Positions 17,943-28,339 of a stretch of DNA of 64,000 bases are shown here, piece by piece; position 1 is the first letter of the stretch, and each line of letters opens with the position of its first letter. The notes under the pieces are model-generated. The model was not told where the DNA came from and did no database searches. It saw nothing but the letters and a program-made list of their open reading frames with translations. Location: contig LQXN01000066.1 in NCBI GenBank assembly GCA_001648575.1, forward strand, positions 310,001 to 374,000, read 5' to 3'. The position numbers were made by a program, and so were the translations under genes. The DNA is from Sutcliffiella horikoshii DSM 8719. Lineage in GTDB: Bacteria > Bacillota > Bacilli > Bacillales > Bacillaceae_I.

Positions 17943-18896
17943 ATGAAAAAAACAATGATGGCAATTATTTTATTAATGCTTCTATTAACTGCATGTGGAC
18001 AAACTACTCCTGACAACGGGGAACAAAAGGTAGGTTTATTGGTTCCGGATACGGTGAGTGATCAGGTTTGGGGGACGAAGGGATACAAGGGCCTTCTACG
18101 TATACAAACCGAATATGGTCTTGATGTGTATTACAAAGAAGGAATACATACAGATTCATCCATAAGAAAGTCTGTTCAAGAATTTCATAAAGATGGGGTT
18201 ACGTTGATCTTTGGCCACGGAAGTGAGTATGCCCAGACGTTCAACTCCATTTCATCCGAGTACCCGGACATGCATTTTGTATGTTTTAATTCTGAAGTTC
18301 AAGGTGATAATGTAACAAGCTTGAATTTTGAAGCAAATGCAATGGGCTTTTTCGGAGGAATGGTAGCTGGTCATATGACGGAAACCAATTCCATAGGTAT
18401 CATTGCTGCATTTGAATGGCAGCCTGAAGTAGATGGTTTTTTTGAAGGGGTCCTTCATGAGAACCCTGAAGCAAGAGTACTTATTGATTATACGCAGGAT
18501 TGGGATGATCCGGATAAAGCATTGTCTATACTCGATAATTTGCTAGAGCAAGAAGTGGATGTCGTATATCCGGCAGGGGACGGATTTAATGTTCCCGTCA
18601 TAAATATGTTGAAGGAAAAGGGCCTTTATGCAGTGGGGTTTGTCTCCGACCAGTCTGATTTAGGTGAAAATACCGTCCTCACCAGCACAGTCCAACATGT
18701 CCCCGCGTTATATGAGCTTGTGGCAAACCGATATTTCTCAGGGGACTTAGATTCTGGTAATCTATACTTTGATTTCAAGGATGATGTCATTTCCCTGGGG
18801 AAATTCAGCCCATTGGTAAGCCAAGAATACCAAGAAAGCATTCATGAACACATAGAAGAATACAAGACCACGGGTTTATTACCAAACGAAAAATAG
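17943..18896 (+). CDS. med: Med, BMP-family lipoprotein activating competence
   Basis: A 317-residue surface lipoprotein of the basic membrane protein (PnrA) substrate-binding family. Signal sequence residues 1-17 end at the lipobox LLTAC, with lipidated C18. The binding-protein fold follows (QKVGLLVPDTVSDQVWGTKG, FEANAMGFFGGMVAGHM). In B. subtilis Med is a positive regulator of comK, and comZ lies directly behind it, as here (16 bases). No ABC partner genes are adjacent, consistent with a sensory rather than transport role. The start has AGGGGGGTGG upstream. Confidence 0.9.
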   Translation: MKKTMMAIILLMLLLTACGQTTPDNGEQKVGLLVPDTVSDQVWGTKGYKGLLRIQTEYGLDVYYKEGIHTDSSIRKSVQEFHKDGVTLIFGHGSEYAQTFNSISSEYPDMHFVCFNSEVQGDNVTSLNFEANAMGFFGGMVAGHMTETNSIGIIAAFEWQPEVDGFFEGVLHENPEARVLIDYTQDWDDPDKALSILDNLLEQEVDVVYPAGDGFNVPVINMLKEKGLYAVGFVSDQSDLGENTVLTSTVQHVPALYELVANRYFSGDLDSGNLYFDFKDDVISLGKFSPLVSQEYQESIHEHIEEYKTTGLLPNEK

Positions 18897-18912
18897 AAAG
18901 AAGGTTATAATC

Positions 18913-19101
18913 ATGGAACAGGATAGAACGATGCAATATATGGCAATAGCGATGAAATATTTACCTGAAGCACAACAAATGCTGGACGAAACTGGCTTGG
19001 AGCTTGAGCCACAACACATCCAGCCACTTGTTTCACTTTTGACGAAAGTGATGGATGAAGCTTATGAATTAGGAAAACAGAATGCTTTGGATATAGAATA
19101 A
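18913..19101 (+). CDS. comZ: ComZ competence regulator
   Basis: A 62-residue protein matching ComZ, which represses the comG operon in B. subtilis. Its helical core MQYMAIAMKYLPEAQQMLD is followed by LELEPQHIQPLVSLLTKVMD and AYELGKQNA. AGAAGG lies upstream. It forms a two-gene unit with med and is closed by a strong terminator. Confidence 0.92.
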   Translation: MEQDRTMQYMAIAMKYLPEAQQMLDETGLELEPQHIQPLVSLLTKVMDEAYELGKQNALDIE

Positions 19102-19153
19102 AAAAATAATGTAAATATAAAAAGATCAACAAAATACACGAAAACAACCTAAA

Positions 19154-19193
19154 GAAAAGACGATCCTGACATCATTCCCAGGATCGTCTTTTC
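19154..19193. terminator. Bidirectional terminator between comZ and yjzB
   Basis: Perfect 15-base arms GAAAAGACGATCCTG / CAGGATCGTCTTTTC around a 10-base loop, between converging genes. Confidence 0.9.
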
Positions 19194-19197
19194 TATA

Positions 19198-19443
19198 CTA
19201 TTTTTTAAAGTAATCTAACAGCGGGGAAAATTCTTTTAACATTGGTTTCAACTTATTGACCGAATCCATTATGGAGTCCACCTGTTCCATAAGCGCATAA
19301 TAGTCCCCGTTAGCTTTTTCAGGGCTGTTCTCTGTGGTATTTGCTTCCACATGCTCTCGTCTCGGGGGACCGCCAAACATCATTCTCGTAAATGGATCCA
19401 CATCCCTTTCGACCTTTATTGCTTCTTGTTGTTCTTCACTCAT
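19198..19443 (-). CDS. yjzB: YjzB-like small protein
   Basis: An 81-residue acidic protein (MSEEQQEAIKVERDVDPF, ending in LKPMLKEFSPLLDYFKK) in the place of yjzB between comZ and fabHA. The fragment DPFTRMMFGG and the C-terminal helical segment may mediate protein contacts. Function unknown. ATG at 19443 with GGAGAGGTGA upstream; GTG at 19452 overlaps that site. Identification rests mainly on position and size. Confidence 0.75.
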   Translation of the reverse strand: MSEEQQEAIKVERDVDPFTRMMFGGPPRREHVEANTTENSPEKANGDYYALMEQVDSIMDSVNKLKPMLKEFSPLLDYFKK

Positions 19444-19562
19444 GTATATCACCTCTCCAAGTCAACTTTTATCCCCTCTGAGACTATACTATGCGGGCTG
19501 AAAAAATTGGGATGGGCTTTGGTCTAGAAGAGAAGGTTCCGATCAAAATGGGCATTTATATA

Positions 19563-19608
19563 TTGTCAAGATGAGTAGAATAAGTTAAAATTAGTACCAA
19601 GTCATAAT
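19563..19608 (+). promoter_or_regulatory. fabHA-fabF promoter with FapR-type operator
   Basis: TTGTCA, 17-base spacer, TAAAAT (19563-19591) is followed directly by TTAGTACCAAGTCATAAT (19591-19608), whose TTAGTACC core matches FapR operators of Bacillus lipid genes. The operator covers the start site, the place expected for repression relieved by malonyl-CoA. FapR control of fabHA-fabF is established in B. subtilis. Confidence 0.7.
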
Positions 19609-19671
19609 ATTTGATAATAATTAATCGTGGGTTTATTAAAAAAGTCCAAAAGAGAGATAGGTGTTATATCT

Positions 19672-20604
19672 ATGAATGCAGGGATATTAGGAATCGGAAG
19701 ATATGTACCTGAAAAGATTTTAACCAACGCAGACCTGGAAAAAATGGTGGATACTACTGATGAATGGATAAAAACTAGAACTGGAATTGAAGAAAGAAGA
19801 ATCGCTCCTGATGATATAGATACTTCCCATATGGCTTTTTTTGCTGCAGAAAAAGCATTGGAGAATGCAGGGATAACGGCGGAAGAGCTCGATATGATAA
19901 TCGTTGCGACCGTGACCCCTGATAATCCTTTCCCGAGTGTGGCGTGTATGATCCAAGAAAGATTAGGCGCTAAAAAGGCATGTGCCTTTGATATGAGTGC
20001 TGCTTGTGCGGGATTTATGTACGGCATAATAACAGCAAAGCAATTTGTTGAAGCCGGAACATATAAAAATGTACTTGTAGTAGGCGTTGAGAAGCTTTCG
20101 AAAATTGTAGATTGGGAAGACCGCAACACAGCTGTCCTATTTGGGGACGGCGCAGGGGCAACAATTATCGGCCCAGTGTCAGAGGGAAGAGGTATATTAT
20201 CCTTTGAACTTGGTGCAGACGGTACAGGTGCAAAACATTTGTATCAAGATGAAACTATCGTCATGAATGGCCGTGAAGTATTTAAATTTGCTGTTCGTCA
20301 AATGGGAGAATCAGCTGTGAATGTGCTGGAGAAGGCAGGATTGTCAAAAGAAGATGTAGACTTCCTTATCCCTCATCAAGCTAATATCCGTATCATGGAG
20401 GCGGCCAGGGAAAGACTTGGACTTCCTGTAGAAAAGATGTCCATGACGGTTCATAAATACGGAAATACATCGGCCGCGTCAATTCCGATATCAATTGTAG
20501 AGGAATTGGAAAATGGAAAAATAAATGATGATGATTTAGTGGTCATGGTAGGATTTGGTGGAGGATTGACATGGGGAGCAATCGCCGTCAGATGGGGAAA
20601 ATAA
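19672..20604 (+). CDS. fabHA: Beta-ketoacyl-ACP synthase III
   Basis: Starts fatty-acid synthesis by condensing an acyl-CoA primer with malonyl-ACP. 310 residues, normal for FabH. The catalytic triad is complete: C112 in [10 protein letters not shown]235 in LIPHQANIR and N265 in KYGNTSAAS. The start at 19672 is chosen because the FabH fold begins [14 protein letters not shown]; the longer frame from 19627 runs through the leader. First gene of the fabHA-fabF operon, 79 bases before fabF, behind a FapR-type operator. Bacillus FabH enzymes usually prefer branched primers. Confidence 0.97.
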   Translation: MNAGILGIGRYVPEKILTNADLEKMVDTTDEWIKTRTGIEERRIAPDDIDTSHMAFFAAEKALENAGITAEELDMIIVATVTPDNPFPSVACMIQERLGAKKACAFDMSAACAGFMYGIITAKQFVEAGTYKNVLVVGVEKLSKIVDWEDRNTAVLFGDGAGATIIGPVSEGRGILSFELGADGTGAKHLYQDETIVMNGREVFKFAVRQMGESAVNVLEKAGLSKEDVDFLIPHQANIRIMEAARERLGLPVEKMSMTVHKYGNTSAASIPISIVEELENGKINDDDLVVMVGFGGGLTWGAIAVRWGK

Positions 20605-20683
20605 TAATAATCAACAAAAAAGGCCACAAAATTTATGATAACAGCCAAATAAAATAGATATAACGGTGGAAGGAGCAAGAATC

Positions 20684-21928
20684 ATGCAAATGCCTAAAAA
20701 AAGAGTAGTAGTTACAGGTCTTGGAGCTGTGACTCCGATTGGACTGAATGTAAACGAGGCGTGGGAAAACGCTATTAAAGGAGTTTCAGGAGTAGGTCCG
20801 TTAACAAGAGTGGACAGTGAAAAATTCCCTGCGAAAGTAGCGGCAGAAATCACGAACTTTAATGCGGAAGATTTTATGGACAAAAAAGAAGCGAGAAGAA
20901 TGGACCGCTTTACCCAATATGCCATCGCAGCTTCATTGATGGCTGTGAAAGATGCTAATCTGGAAATAACAGATGAAATCGCTCCTAGGGTTGGAGTATG
21001 GGTAGGTTCCGGGATTGGTGGGATGGAAACGTTTGAACAACAATATAAAACATTCTTGGAAAAAGGCGCACGTCGTGTAAGCCCGTTTTTTGTTCCAATG
21101 ATGATTCCTGATATGGCTACAGGGCAAATCAGTATCGCATTGGGAGCCAAGGGTGTGAACTCCTGTACAGTTACAGCATGTGCTACCGGAACTAACTCCA
21201 TTGGGGATGCTTTTAAAGTCATCCAACGCGGGGATGCGGATGTCATGGTGTCAGGTGGAACAGAAGCTCCCTTGACGGAAATGTCCTTTGCTGGTTTCAG
21301 TTCCGCAAAAGCATTGTCATTAAATCCCGACCCTAAAACGGCAAGTCGTCCATTTGATGCAAACCGCGACGGCTTTGTCATGGGAGAAGGAGCAGGAGTT
21401 GTTGTGCTCGAAGAGCTAGATCATGCTTTGGCACGCGGTGCCCGCATCTATGCTGAAATCGTTGGCTATGGAGCAACTGGGGATGCCCATCATATCACGG
21501 CACCAGCTCCAGGAGGAGAAGGCGGCGTACGTGCCATGAGAATGGCCATTGAAGATGCCGACCTTCAACCTGGGGATATCGATTATATCAATGCCCACGG
21601 TACGAGTACGGAATACAATGACAAATTTGAAACACTAGCAATTAAAGAAGTACTTGGTGTCCATGCGAATAAAGTAGCCATCAGCTCCACAAAGTCCATG
21701 ACAGGTCACTTATTGGGTGCAGCAGGAGGAGTAGAGGCCATCTTTACCATTAAGGCCATCGAAAATGCTGTAGTCCCACCGACAATCAATCTTGATACAC
21801 CAGACCCGGAATGCGACCTTGATTATGTACCGAATGAAGCACGTCACATAGAAGTAAGAGCAGCTATGAGTAATTCATTGGGCTTTGGCGGGCATAATGC
21901 AACGATTGTCTTTAAAAAATATGAATAA
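20684..21928 (+). CDS. fabF: Beta-ketoacyl-ACP synthase II
   Basis: Elongating condensing enzyme of fatty-acid synthesis, 414 residues. The Cys-His-His triad is visible: C166 in TACATGT, H305 in [11 protein letters not shown] and H342 in [11 protein letters not shown]. The C-terminal [14 protein letters not shown] block is complete. ATG at 20684 has GGTGGAAGGAGC 9 bases upstream; the six extra codons from 20666 include that site. Second and last gene of the operon, followed by a terminator. Confidence 0.97.
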   Translation: MQMPKKRVVVTGLGAVTPIGLNVNEAWENAIKGVSGVGPLTRVDSEKFPAKVAAEITNFNAEDFMDKKEARRMDRFTQYAIAASLMAVKDANLEITDEIAPRVGVWVGSGIGGMETFEQQYKTFLEKGARRVSPFFVPMMIPDMATGQISIALGAKGVNSCTVTACATGTNSIGDAFKVIQRGDADVMVSGGTEAPLTEMSFAGFSSAKALSLNPDPKTASRPFDANRDGFVMGEGAGVVVLEELDHALARGARIYAEIVGYGATGDAHHITAPAPGGEGGVRAMRMAIEDADLQPGDIDYINAHGTSTEYNDKFETLAIKEVLGVHANKVAISSTKSMTGHLLGAAGGVEAIFTIKAIENAVVPPTINLDTPDPECDLDYVPNEARHIEVRAAMSNSLGFGGHNATIVFKKYE

Positions 21929-21942
21929 GCTATAGTGTTTCT

Positions 21943-21977
21943 GCAGCCGGGAATGTATACCTTCCCGGCTGCTTTTT
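21943..21977 (+). terminator. Terminator of fabHA-fabF
   Basis: Perfect 11-base arms GCAGCCGGGAA / TTCCCGGCTGC, then five T. Confidence 0.92.
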
Positions 21978-22112
21978 ATTTTCAGTATTTTTTCTTAAAC
22001 TTAACCATAACCATCCTGCTGTCTTGCACTTTTCCTTTCAATAACCCACCTCACCAATCCTGCCTCCACATCATACAATGAGAACAAAAAGCAAAGAAAA
22101 GGGCTGTAGAGC

Positions 22113-22895
22113 ATGAGTATTATTCATACAGATAGATGGTTGGAGGAGGACTATCATCAGCCACTGAACATTTCCAAGAGATTGCTGAAGTACTTTGAGG
22201 ACGTCACTGCAGCGGAGCTCTATGATTATCTCATTATGCATGGAATGTACCGCCCGGTAAGGGATGGAAAAGGGACAGTTGAGAAATTGAAAACGTTGGA
22301 TTGCTGGAATATTGTTCTCGCAGAATCAAAGCGTCTAAAAAAACTCTGGAATGGTCCGGATATTCCAATCTTCATCTTTCCTTCCGACAAAAACAACAAT
22401 CAAATAAAAAGGGACTTTAAAGGAAAAGCAGGGGTAGCTTTCAAGGATAAGCTGTTTATGTTCCTCCCGGAAGACATTGAAACTAATGAAATAAAAGCAT
22501 TATTAATACACGAATATAACCACATTTGTGTACTATCCAAAAATAAACGAAAAGATGATCAATACACGCTTCTTGATTCAGTCTTGATTGAAGGCCTTGC
22601 AGAAAGTGCCGTGAAAAAAATCCTTGGAGAAGAATACACGTCCAACTGGACTTCCTACTATACCGAGAAAGAACTAGAAATATTTTTCAGTAAATACATC
22701 ATTCCGAATAAAGACGTAAGGAAAAGTGAACGGGATCATATGAAACTTCTCTATGGGAAAGGATTTTATCCTAAGATGCTTGGATATTGCGTAGGGTATT
22801 ATCTAATCCAAAAACTAATAAAAACAGAGAAATTGAGCTATTCCGAATTGATGTCAAAAAGCCTGACAGACATAACAAAACTATTTGTCATATAA
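22113..22895 (+). CDS. yjaZ: YjaZ-like DUF2268 putative metalloprotease
   Basis: A 260-residue protein in the yjaZ position, between fabF and the app operon. The segment ALLIHEYNHICVL near residue 129 carries HExxH, a zinc-protease motif. An acidic residue downstream (LIEGLAESAVKKILGEE near 161) would be the third ligand region of DUF2268 proteins. No signal peptide, so cytoplasmic. Substrate unknown. Its ribosome site is weak (AAAAGGG, spacing 11). Confidence 0.85.
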   Translation: MSIIHTDRWLEEDYHQPLNISKRLLKYFEDVTAAELYDYLIMHGMYRPVRDGKGTVEKLKTLDCWNIVLAESKRLKKLWNGPDIPIFIFPSDKNNNQIKRDFKGKAGVAFKDKLFMFLPEDIETNEIKALLIHEYNHICVLSKNKRKDDQYTLLDSVLIEGLAESAVKKILGEEYTSNWTSYYTEKELEIFFSKYIIPNKDVRKSERDHMKLLYGKGFYPKMLGYCVGYYLIQKLIKTEKLSYSELMSKSLTDITKLFVI

Positions 22896-23323
22896 TTCTT
22901 TGAGGAATAGGAGAAAAATAACAAAAAACAAAAAATCTAGCAAAAAAAGCTAGTTTTTTTGTTTTTTTTTGTATATAATCAGTTTTTGTAGAAGATTGCT
23001 ACAAGTTTTAATAAAAAAAATTTTTAGTTAATTTTCAAAATAAGCTTGAACTTGTAACGGAATTGTAATAATATACAAACAGACGATAATTATTTTCCGA
23101 TAATTTAGTTTTTACAGTAAATTTCGGGTAAAATGACTGAAGATTTTGTAATAATCAGCATGGAGAATCTATAAAGGTATTTACACAATAGATTAATAGC
23201 TAGTAGTTTTATAAATTTGTAATATAAAGGTTAAGTTTACGTTAATTTTTTCGAATCTTTACATTACATTTTTAGACATCATACAGACCATGCATCGAAA
23301 GAAAAAAGGATGGTGAAGGCTAA
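22896..23323. other. AT-rich region between yjaZ and the app operon
   Basis: 428 gene-free bases. A yjaZ terminator (arms CTAGC / GCTAG at 22937-22953, followed by a long T-run) comes first. The rest holds the app promoter region and an approximately 240-base leader rich in A and T. No riboswitch or small gene was recognised in it. Confidence 0.6.
23030..23074 (+). promoter_or_regulatory. app operon promoter with CodY-like box
   Basis: TTGAAC, 17-base spacer, TAATAT (23046-23074). Immediately upstream, AATTTTCAAAATAAG (23030-23044) matches the CodY consensus at 11 of 15 positions. CodY and ScoC control app in B. subtilis. The promoter call is reasonable; the CodY box is weak evidence in AT-rich DNA. 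Confidence 0.45.
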
Positions 23324-24307
23324 ATGTCAGCTTTATTGGAAGTGAGGAACTTAAAAACTCACTTTTTTAGAAAAAAGCAAGCTATTCCAGCTGTAGATGG
23401 TGTTGACATCTCCATTAAAAAAGGGGAAACCGTTGCACTTGTTGGAGAATCAGGATCTGGGAAATCCATTACTTCCTTATCCATCATGGGGCTTGTACCT
23501 AGCCCGGGCGGAAAGATAGTTGATGGGGAAATCCTTTTTGACGGACAGGATCTTGTGAAACTGACCGAAAATCAATTATGTAAAGTTCGCGGAAATGATA
23601 TATCCATGATTTTCCAAGAGCCGATGACATCTTTAAACCCCGTATTGACAATAGGTGAGCAGATTACAGAAGTGCTGATCCTGCATCAAAAAATGAGCAA
23701 GACAGCAGCAATGAAAAAAGCCATTGAAATGCTGGAGGTTGTAGGGTTTTCAAGGGCAGCCGAAATCGTCAATGATTATCCTCATCGCCTTTCGGGCGGT
23801 ATGAGACAAAGGGTCATGATCGCGATGGCGATGAGCTGTAATCCGAAGCTCCTTATTGCGGACGAACCAACAACTGCACTTGATGTAACCATCCAAGCAC
23901 AAATATTGGATCTTATGAAAGATCTAAGCCATAAATTTGATACTTCCATATTATTAATCACACATGATTTAGGGGTTGTATCAGAAGTAGCTGATAGAGT
24001 AGTAGTTATGTATTGCGGTCAAGTGGTAGAAGAAGCATCCGTAGATGATTTGTTTGATGAGCCGCTTCATCCTTATACTATAGGATTGATGGGGTCCATA
24101 CCTGATATTGATGGTGATATTGGCCGTCTTCAATCAATTGATGGAAATGTACCACCACCAACAAACTTGCCACAGGGCTGTCGATTTGCCCCACGTTGTC
24201 CACAAGCATTCGACCGTTGTCGCAGCGAAATTCCGGCATTGGTTAAACAAGGCGGGAGCCGCTCCGTTCGATGCTTCTTATACGAAGGCGAGGAGGCTAA
24301 AAAATGA
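23324..24307 (+). CDS. appD: Oligopeptide ABC transporter ATP-binding protein AppD
   Basis: Cytoplasmic ATPase of an Opp-type peptide importer, 327 residues. Walker A GESGSGKS is near residue 42, signature LSGGMRQR near 156 and Walker [13 protein letters not shown] near 174. The C-terminal oligopeptide-transporter domain keeps its cysteine cluster (GCRFAPRCPQAFDRC), a probable iron-sulfur site in DppD-like ATPases. First gene of appDFABC, the B. subtilis order; its stop overlaps the appF start by 4 bases. Confidence 0.95.
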   Translation: MSALLEVRNLKTHFFRKKQAIPAVDGVDISIKKGETVALVGESGSGKSITSLSIMGLVPSPGGKIVDGEILFDGQDLVKLTENQLCKVRGNDISMIFQEPMTSLNPVLTIGEQITEVLILHQKMSKTAAMKKAIEMLEVVGFSRAAEIVNDYPHRLSGGMRQRVMIAMAMSCNPKLLIADEPTTALDVTIQAQILDLMKDLSHKFDTSILLITHDLGVVSEVADRVVVMYCGQVVEEASVDDLFDEPLHPYTIGLMGSIPDIDGDIGRLQSIDGNVPPPTNLPQGCRFAPRCPQAFDRCRSEIPALVKQGGSRSVRCFLYEGEEAKK

Positions 24308-25326
24308 CGGCAACAGAGATTAAAACAGAAAAAACGATTATAGAAACCAATCCGGATAATATACTCGAGGTCCGCGGGTTAAAGAAGTATTTTCCAATTA
24401 AAGCAGGCTTGCTCCAAAGGCATGTAGGCGATGTAAAAGCGGTTGATGACCTTAACTTTTACATCAAAAAAGGAGAAACACTCGGTCTGGTGGGAGAGTC
24501 TGGTTGCGGGAAATCAACAACCGGACGGACTATCATACGATTATATGAGCCGACTGAAGGTAACATCTTCTTCAAGGGCAAAGACATTGCCACTATGGGT
24601 GAAAGCGAACTTAGAAAGACTGTCAGAAAAGACATCCAAATGGTCTTCCAAGATCCATTTGCAACACTTAACCCGAGAAAGACGTTAAGAGCCATCCTCA
24701 AGGAGCCATATAACACTCATAACATGTTCACCAAAAAAGAACGTGAGGAAAAGGTGCAGGAGCTTCTGGCCAAAGTCGGATTAGATCCAAGTTTCATCAA
24801 TCGATACCCTCATGAGTTCTCAGGAGGACAACGTCAGCGTATTGGAATTGCAAGGGCATTGGCACTTAATCCTGAAATGATCATTGCCGATGAAGCAGTT
24901 TCAGCATTGGACGTTTCGATACAAGCCCAAATTATCAACTTAATGCAAGACCTTCAACGTGAAATGGGATTATCATATATTTTCATATCACATGACTTAA
25001 GTGTTGTGCGTCATATAAGTGATAGAGTTGGTGTAATGTATCTTGGCCGCATGATGGAACTGGCTACCAAGCATGACCTATATAGTGAGCCGCTGCATCC
25101 ATATACACAGGCATTGCTTTCTGCTGTACCATCCACTCGCCGCAAAGGCCAAGTGAAAAGGGAACGTATCGTGTTGAAAGGTGAATTGCCAAGCCCGGCA
25201 AACCCTCCGACAGGATGTGTATTCCATACAAGATGTCCTGCAGCAATGGACGTTTGTAAACAGATTATTCCTCAATTCAAAGAGGTTAAACCAGATCATT
25301 TTGTTGCTTGTCACCTATACGAATAG
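24304..25326 (+). CDS. appF: Oligopeptide ABC transporter ATP-binding protein AppF
   Basis: Second ATPase of the App importer, 340 residues. Walker [10 protein letters not shown] near residue 67, [15 protein letters not shown] near 174, and Walker [15 protein letters not shown], where the usual P is A (DEAVS rather than DEPVS). The cysteine motif [15 protein letters not shown] is present at the C-terminus. Start overlaps the appD stop (ATGA), so translation is coupled. A 107-base gap follows before the binding-protein gene. Confidence 0.95.
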   Translation: MTATEIKTEKTIIETNPDNILEVRGLKKYFPIKAGLLQRHVGDVKAVDDLNFYIKKGETLGLVGESGCGKSTTGRTIIRLYEPTEGNIFFKGKDIATMGESELRKTVRKDIQMVFQDPFATLNPRKTLRAILKEPYNTHNMFTKKEREEKVQELLAKVGLDPSFINRYPHEFSGGQRQRIGIARALALNPEMIIADEAVSALDVSIQAQIINLMQDLQREMGLSYIFISHDLSVVRHISDRVGVMYLGRMMELATKHDLYSEPLHPYTQALLSAVPSTRRKGQVKRERIVLKGELPSPANPPTGCVFHTRCPAAMDVCKQIIPQFKEVKPDHFVACHLYE

Positions 25327-25433
25327 GTGGCAAGTACATAAAATATATACCCTTTGAAAGGGGGAGATAATCCAAAGTCAACATTCTTTACCTTTCATTT
25401 TCAGAACATTAAAAAATTTTAGGGGGAGTAAAC

Positions 25434-27128
25434 GTGAAGCAAAAATCATTACTACTTATCGCTTTAACGTTGGTATTGTCCTTGTTCCTAGCTGCTTGTA
25501 GCGGATCAAACACAGGTACAACACCAACAAATAACAACAACAACGCAACAAACGAAGGTAACGCTGGTAACAACGGTGAAGAACCAGATGAAGAGGAAGC
25601 TACTACTGGTGAGCCAGTTCAAGGTGGAGACCTAGTATTAGGTTCTACTGGTAGCCCTACAATGTTCAACCCGCTTTACTCTGCAGATACTGCAAGTTCT
25701 GCAATTGAAGGTTTCGTATTTGACGGATTATTAACAAGCGACACTTCTTTCGAAACTCAATTGAACATGGCTGAAAGCTGGGATATTTCTGAAGATGACC
25801 TAGTTCATACATTGAAAATCAAAGAAGGAATCAAGTTCCACGATGGTGAAACTCTTGACGCTGATGATGTAGTATTCACTCTAAGCATTCCTTTAAGTGA
25901 AGATTATGACGGTCCTCGTGCTGGTTACTTCGAGAAAATCGAAAAAGTAGAAAAAATCGATGACTTGACTGTTCAAGTAACTCTTAATGCAGTAGATCCA
26001 ACAATCCACATCGCATTAGGTTACCCTATCCTTCCTGAGCACATTTTAGGTGAGGTTGCGATCGCTGACCTTGGTGAGTACACTGAGTTCAACACGAAAA
26101 ACCCAATCGGAGCTGGTCCATTCAAGTTCGAAACTTGGGAAGATGGACAATATGTTAAAGTTGTAGCTTTCGATGACTACTGGGATGGTCGTCCATACTT
26201 AGATTCTTTAACTTACCGCATTATTCCTGATGCTGATGCATTAATGACTGCACTAGCTGCTGGAGATGTACACTATTACACAGTTCCTGCTTCTGACATT
26301 GCAACAGTTCAAGAATGGGAAGCTAATGGTCAATTGAAAATCGAGTCTGGTTTAGCATTATCTTACACTTTCTTAGGTTACAACCTACGTAACCCATTAT
26401 TTGAAGATAAAAATGTACGTCAAGCATTAACTCATGCTCTTGACCGTGAACTAATCGTTGAGTCTGTAATGGACGGAGACGGTGAAGTTGCAGATGTTCC
26501 TGAGTCCCCACTTAGCTGGGCTTATGACGAAGATGTGCCACGTTTTGAGTACGATGTAGAAAAAGCAAAAGCAATGCTTGAAGAAGCTGGATGGACTCCT
26601 GGTTCTGATGGCATCTTAGAAAAAGATGGACAAAAATTTGAATTCACTTTAAAAACGAACCAAGGTAACAAAGTTCGTGAAGATATCGCTGTAGTAGTTC
26701 AAGAGCAGTTCTCTGAGCTTGGAATCAAAGTTACTCCAGATATCATGGAATGGTCTGCATTCTTGGCTGACATCGATCCACCAGCTTGGAATTTCGAAGC
26801 GATCATCTTAGGATGGGCTTTATCAACAGATCCAGATCCAAGTGGAATCTTCCACTCTAAAGAAATCGAAGAAGGTTTGAACTTCGTTGGTTGGTCTAAC
26901 CCAGAAGCTGATGCTTTAATGGATGAAGCTAACCTAACTATGGATCGTGACGAGCGTGCTGCTAAGATTCAAGAAATCAACAGAATCATTGCTGAAGAGC
27001 AAGTTTACACATTCTTGTACTATCCAAATGCACACCGTGCAATGCCTACTAACCTAGAAGGCTTTGAGTTCCACGCACGTGCTGAGCACTACAACATCCA
27101 CAAATGGTGGTTGGATACAAATAACTAA
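25434..27128 (+). CDS. appA: Peptide-binding lipoprotein AppA
   Basis: Extracellular substrate-binding lipoprotein of the App importer, 564 residues, SBP family 5. GTG start with AGGGGGAG upstream. Signal peptide ends in the lipobox LAAC with lipidated C22, then an Asn/Thr/Gly-rich linker (about 23-60) that tethers the domain to the membrane. The family signature ILKIKEGIKFHDGETL-type block is near 129-143 (TLKIKEGIKFHDGETLDADD). Codons are strongly biased to GCT, GGT, CGT and GAA compared with neighbours, suggesting high expression. Followed by a terminator-like hairpin before appB. Confidence 0.95.
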   Translation: MKQKSLLLIALTLVLSLFLAACSGSNTGTTPTNNNNNATNEGNAGNNGEEPDEEEATTGEPVQGGDLVLGSTGSPTMFNPLYSADTASSAIEGFVFDGLLTSDTSFETQLNMAESWDISEDDLVHTLKIKEGIKFHDGETLDADDVVFTLSIPLSEDYDGPRAGYFEKIEKVEKIDDLTVQVTLNAVDPTIHIALGYPILPEHILGEVAIADLGEYTEFNTKNPIGAGPFKFETWEDGQYVKVVAFDDYWDGRPYLDSLTYRIIPDADALMTALAAGDVHYYTVPASDIATVQEWEANGQLKIESGLALSYTFLGYNLRNPLFEDKNVRQALTHALDRELIVESVMDGDGEVADVPESPLSWAYDEDVPRFEYDVEKAKAMLEEAGWTPGSDGILEKDGQKFEFTLKTNQGNKVREDIAVVVQEQFSELGIKVTPDIMEWSAFLADIDPPAWNFEAIILGWALSTDPDPSGIFHSKEIEEGLNFVGWSNPEADALMDEANLTMDRDERAAKIQEINRIIAEEQVYTFLYYPNAHRAMPTNLEGFEFHARAEHYNIHKWWLDTNN

Positions 27129-27150
27129 TTTCAACCCCGTAAAAAGGTAA

Positions 27151-27188
27151 AAGAAGAGGGGAGGGGAGGTTCCCCTTCCTTCTTTTTT
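27151..27188 (+). terminator. Attenuator or terminator between appA and appB
   Basis: Imperfect GA-rich stem AGAAGAGGGGAGGGG / CCCCTTCCTTCT with six T. Incomplete termination here would give excess AppA over the permeases. The remaining 186 bases before appB show no clear new promoter. Confidence 0.75.
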
Positions 27189-27374
27189 ACTGAAATGAAT
27201 GACCTTGACACTTTTTTCATTGGGACAGATAAAATGTATTCGTCTTGGACGAGCCGTTCTATCGCTAAATTTGAATATTTTACTGTGTTACGTCGCAAAT
27301 TCCACAGTATTAAAATAAACCATTCACGTTTACTATCACCTTCCTAAAGTAAAGACAGAAAAGGAGAATCAGCT

Positions 27375-28325
27375 ATGATCTCATATATCATCCGCCGTTG
27401 CTTAATGGCGATTCCCCTATTATTCGGTATTACAGTTTTATCCTTTGCCATCATTCAGATGGCACCAGGTGGACCTACTTCCCTAATGATGGATCCGAAT
27501 ATTAGTAAAGAGGCAATGAAGAAATACGAAGAGCGCTATGGTCTAAACGATCCTGTACACATCCAGTATTATCGTTGGGTGAGCAACATGGTAAAAGGTG
27601 ATTTTGGTGATTCCCTTATCCGCCGTGGTGTGCCTGTAAGTGAAATGATCATGAACAGATTGCCAAATACGTTATTATTGATGATTGTATCCACTGCTCT
27701 TGCAATATTGGTCGCTGTCCCATTCGGAGTGATTTCGGCTAGGAAGCAATACAGTTTAACCGATTATACCGTTACAGTTACTTCCTTCTTGGGGCTGGCA
27801 ACACCAAACTTCTGGATAGGATTAGTCCTCATCATGGTATTTGCTGTACAGTTACAATGGTTCCCGACTGGAGGGGTGGCGACCCTGAACGCAGATTTCA
27901 GTATACTTGATCGAATTCATCATCTAATACTGCCTGCATTTGTATTGGCAACCGCTGATATGGCTGGATTAACAAGATACACACGATCTAGTATGCTTGA
28001 GGTTTTAAAGCAAGATTATATGCGAACTGCAAGAGCCAAAGGTCTAAAAGAAAATAAAGTAACATATAAGCATGGTTTAAGAAACGGTTTAATTCCTGTT
28101 ATCACCATTTTCGGATTGATGCTACCAAGTTTCATTGGGGGATCGGTTATAGTTGAAAGAATTTTTGCTTGGCCAGGCATTGGGTTATTATTCATCGATT
28201 CTGCATTCCAGCGTGATTATCCAGTGATTATGGCACTAACAGTTATCTCAGCGGTCTTTGTAGTTATCGGGAACTTGCTTGCCGATATTCTATATGCAAT
28301 ATTTGACCCGAGAATTGAGTACTAG
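27375..28325 (+). CDS. appB: Oligopeptide ABC transporter permease AppB
   Basis: Membrane permease of 316 residues with six predicted helices. The N-terminal [18 protein letters not shown] segment is characteristic of OppB-type subunits. The EAA-like loop [16 protein letters not shown] is near residue 216 and the PAFVLA segment near 190. ATG with AAAAGGAGA upstream. Fourth gene of appDFABC, 14 bases before appC. Confidence 0.95.
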   Translation: MISYIIRRCLMAIPLLFGITVLSFAIIQMAPGGPTSLMMDPNISKEAMKKYEERYGLNDPVHIQYYRWVSNMVKGDFGDSLIRRGVPVSEMIMNRLPNTLLLMIVSTALAILVAVPFGVISARKQYSLTDYTVTVTSFLGLATPNFWIGLVLIMVFAVQLQWFPTGGVATLNADFSILDRIHHLILPAFVLATADMAGLTRYTRSSMLEVLKQDYMRTARAKGLKENKVTYKHGLRNGLIPVITIFGLMLPSFIGGSVIVERIFAWPGIGLLFIDSAFQRDYPVIMALTVISAVFVVIGNLLADILYAIFDPRIEY

Positions 28326-28339
28326 AAGGGGGAACATCG

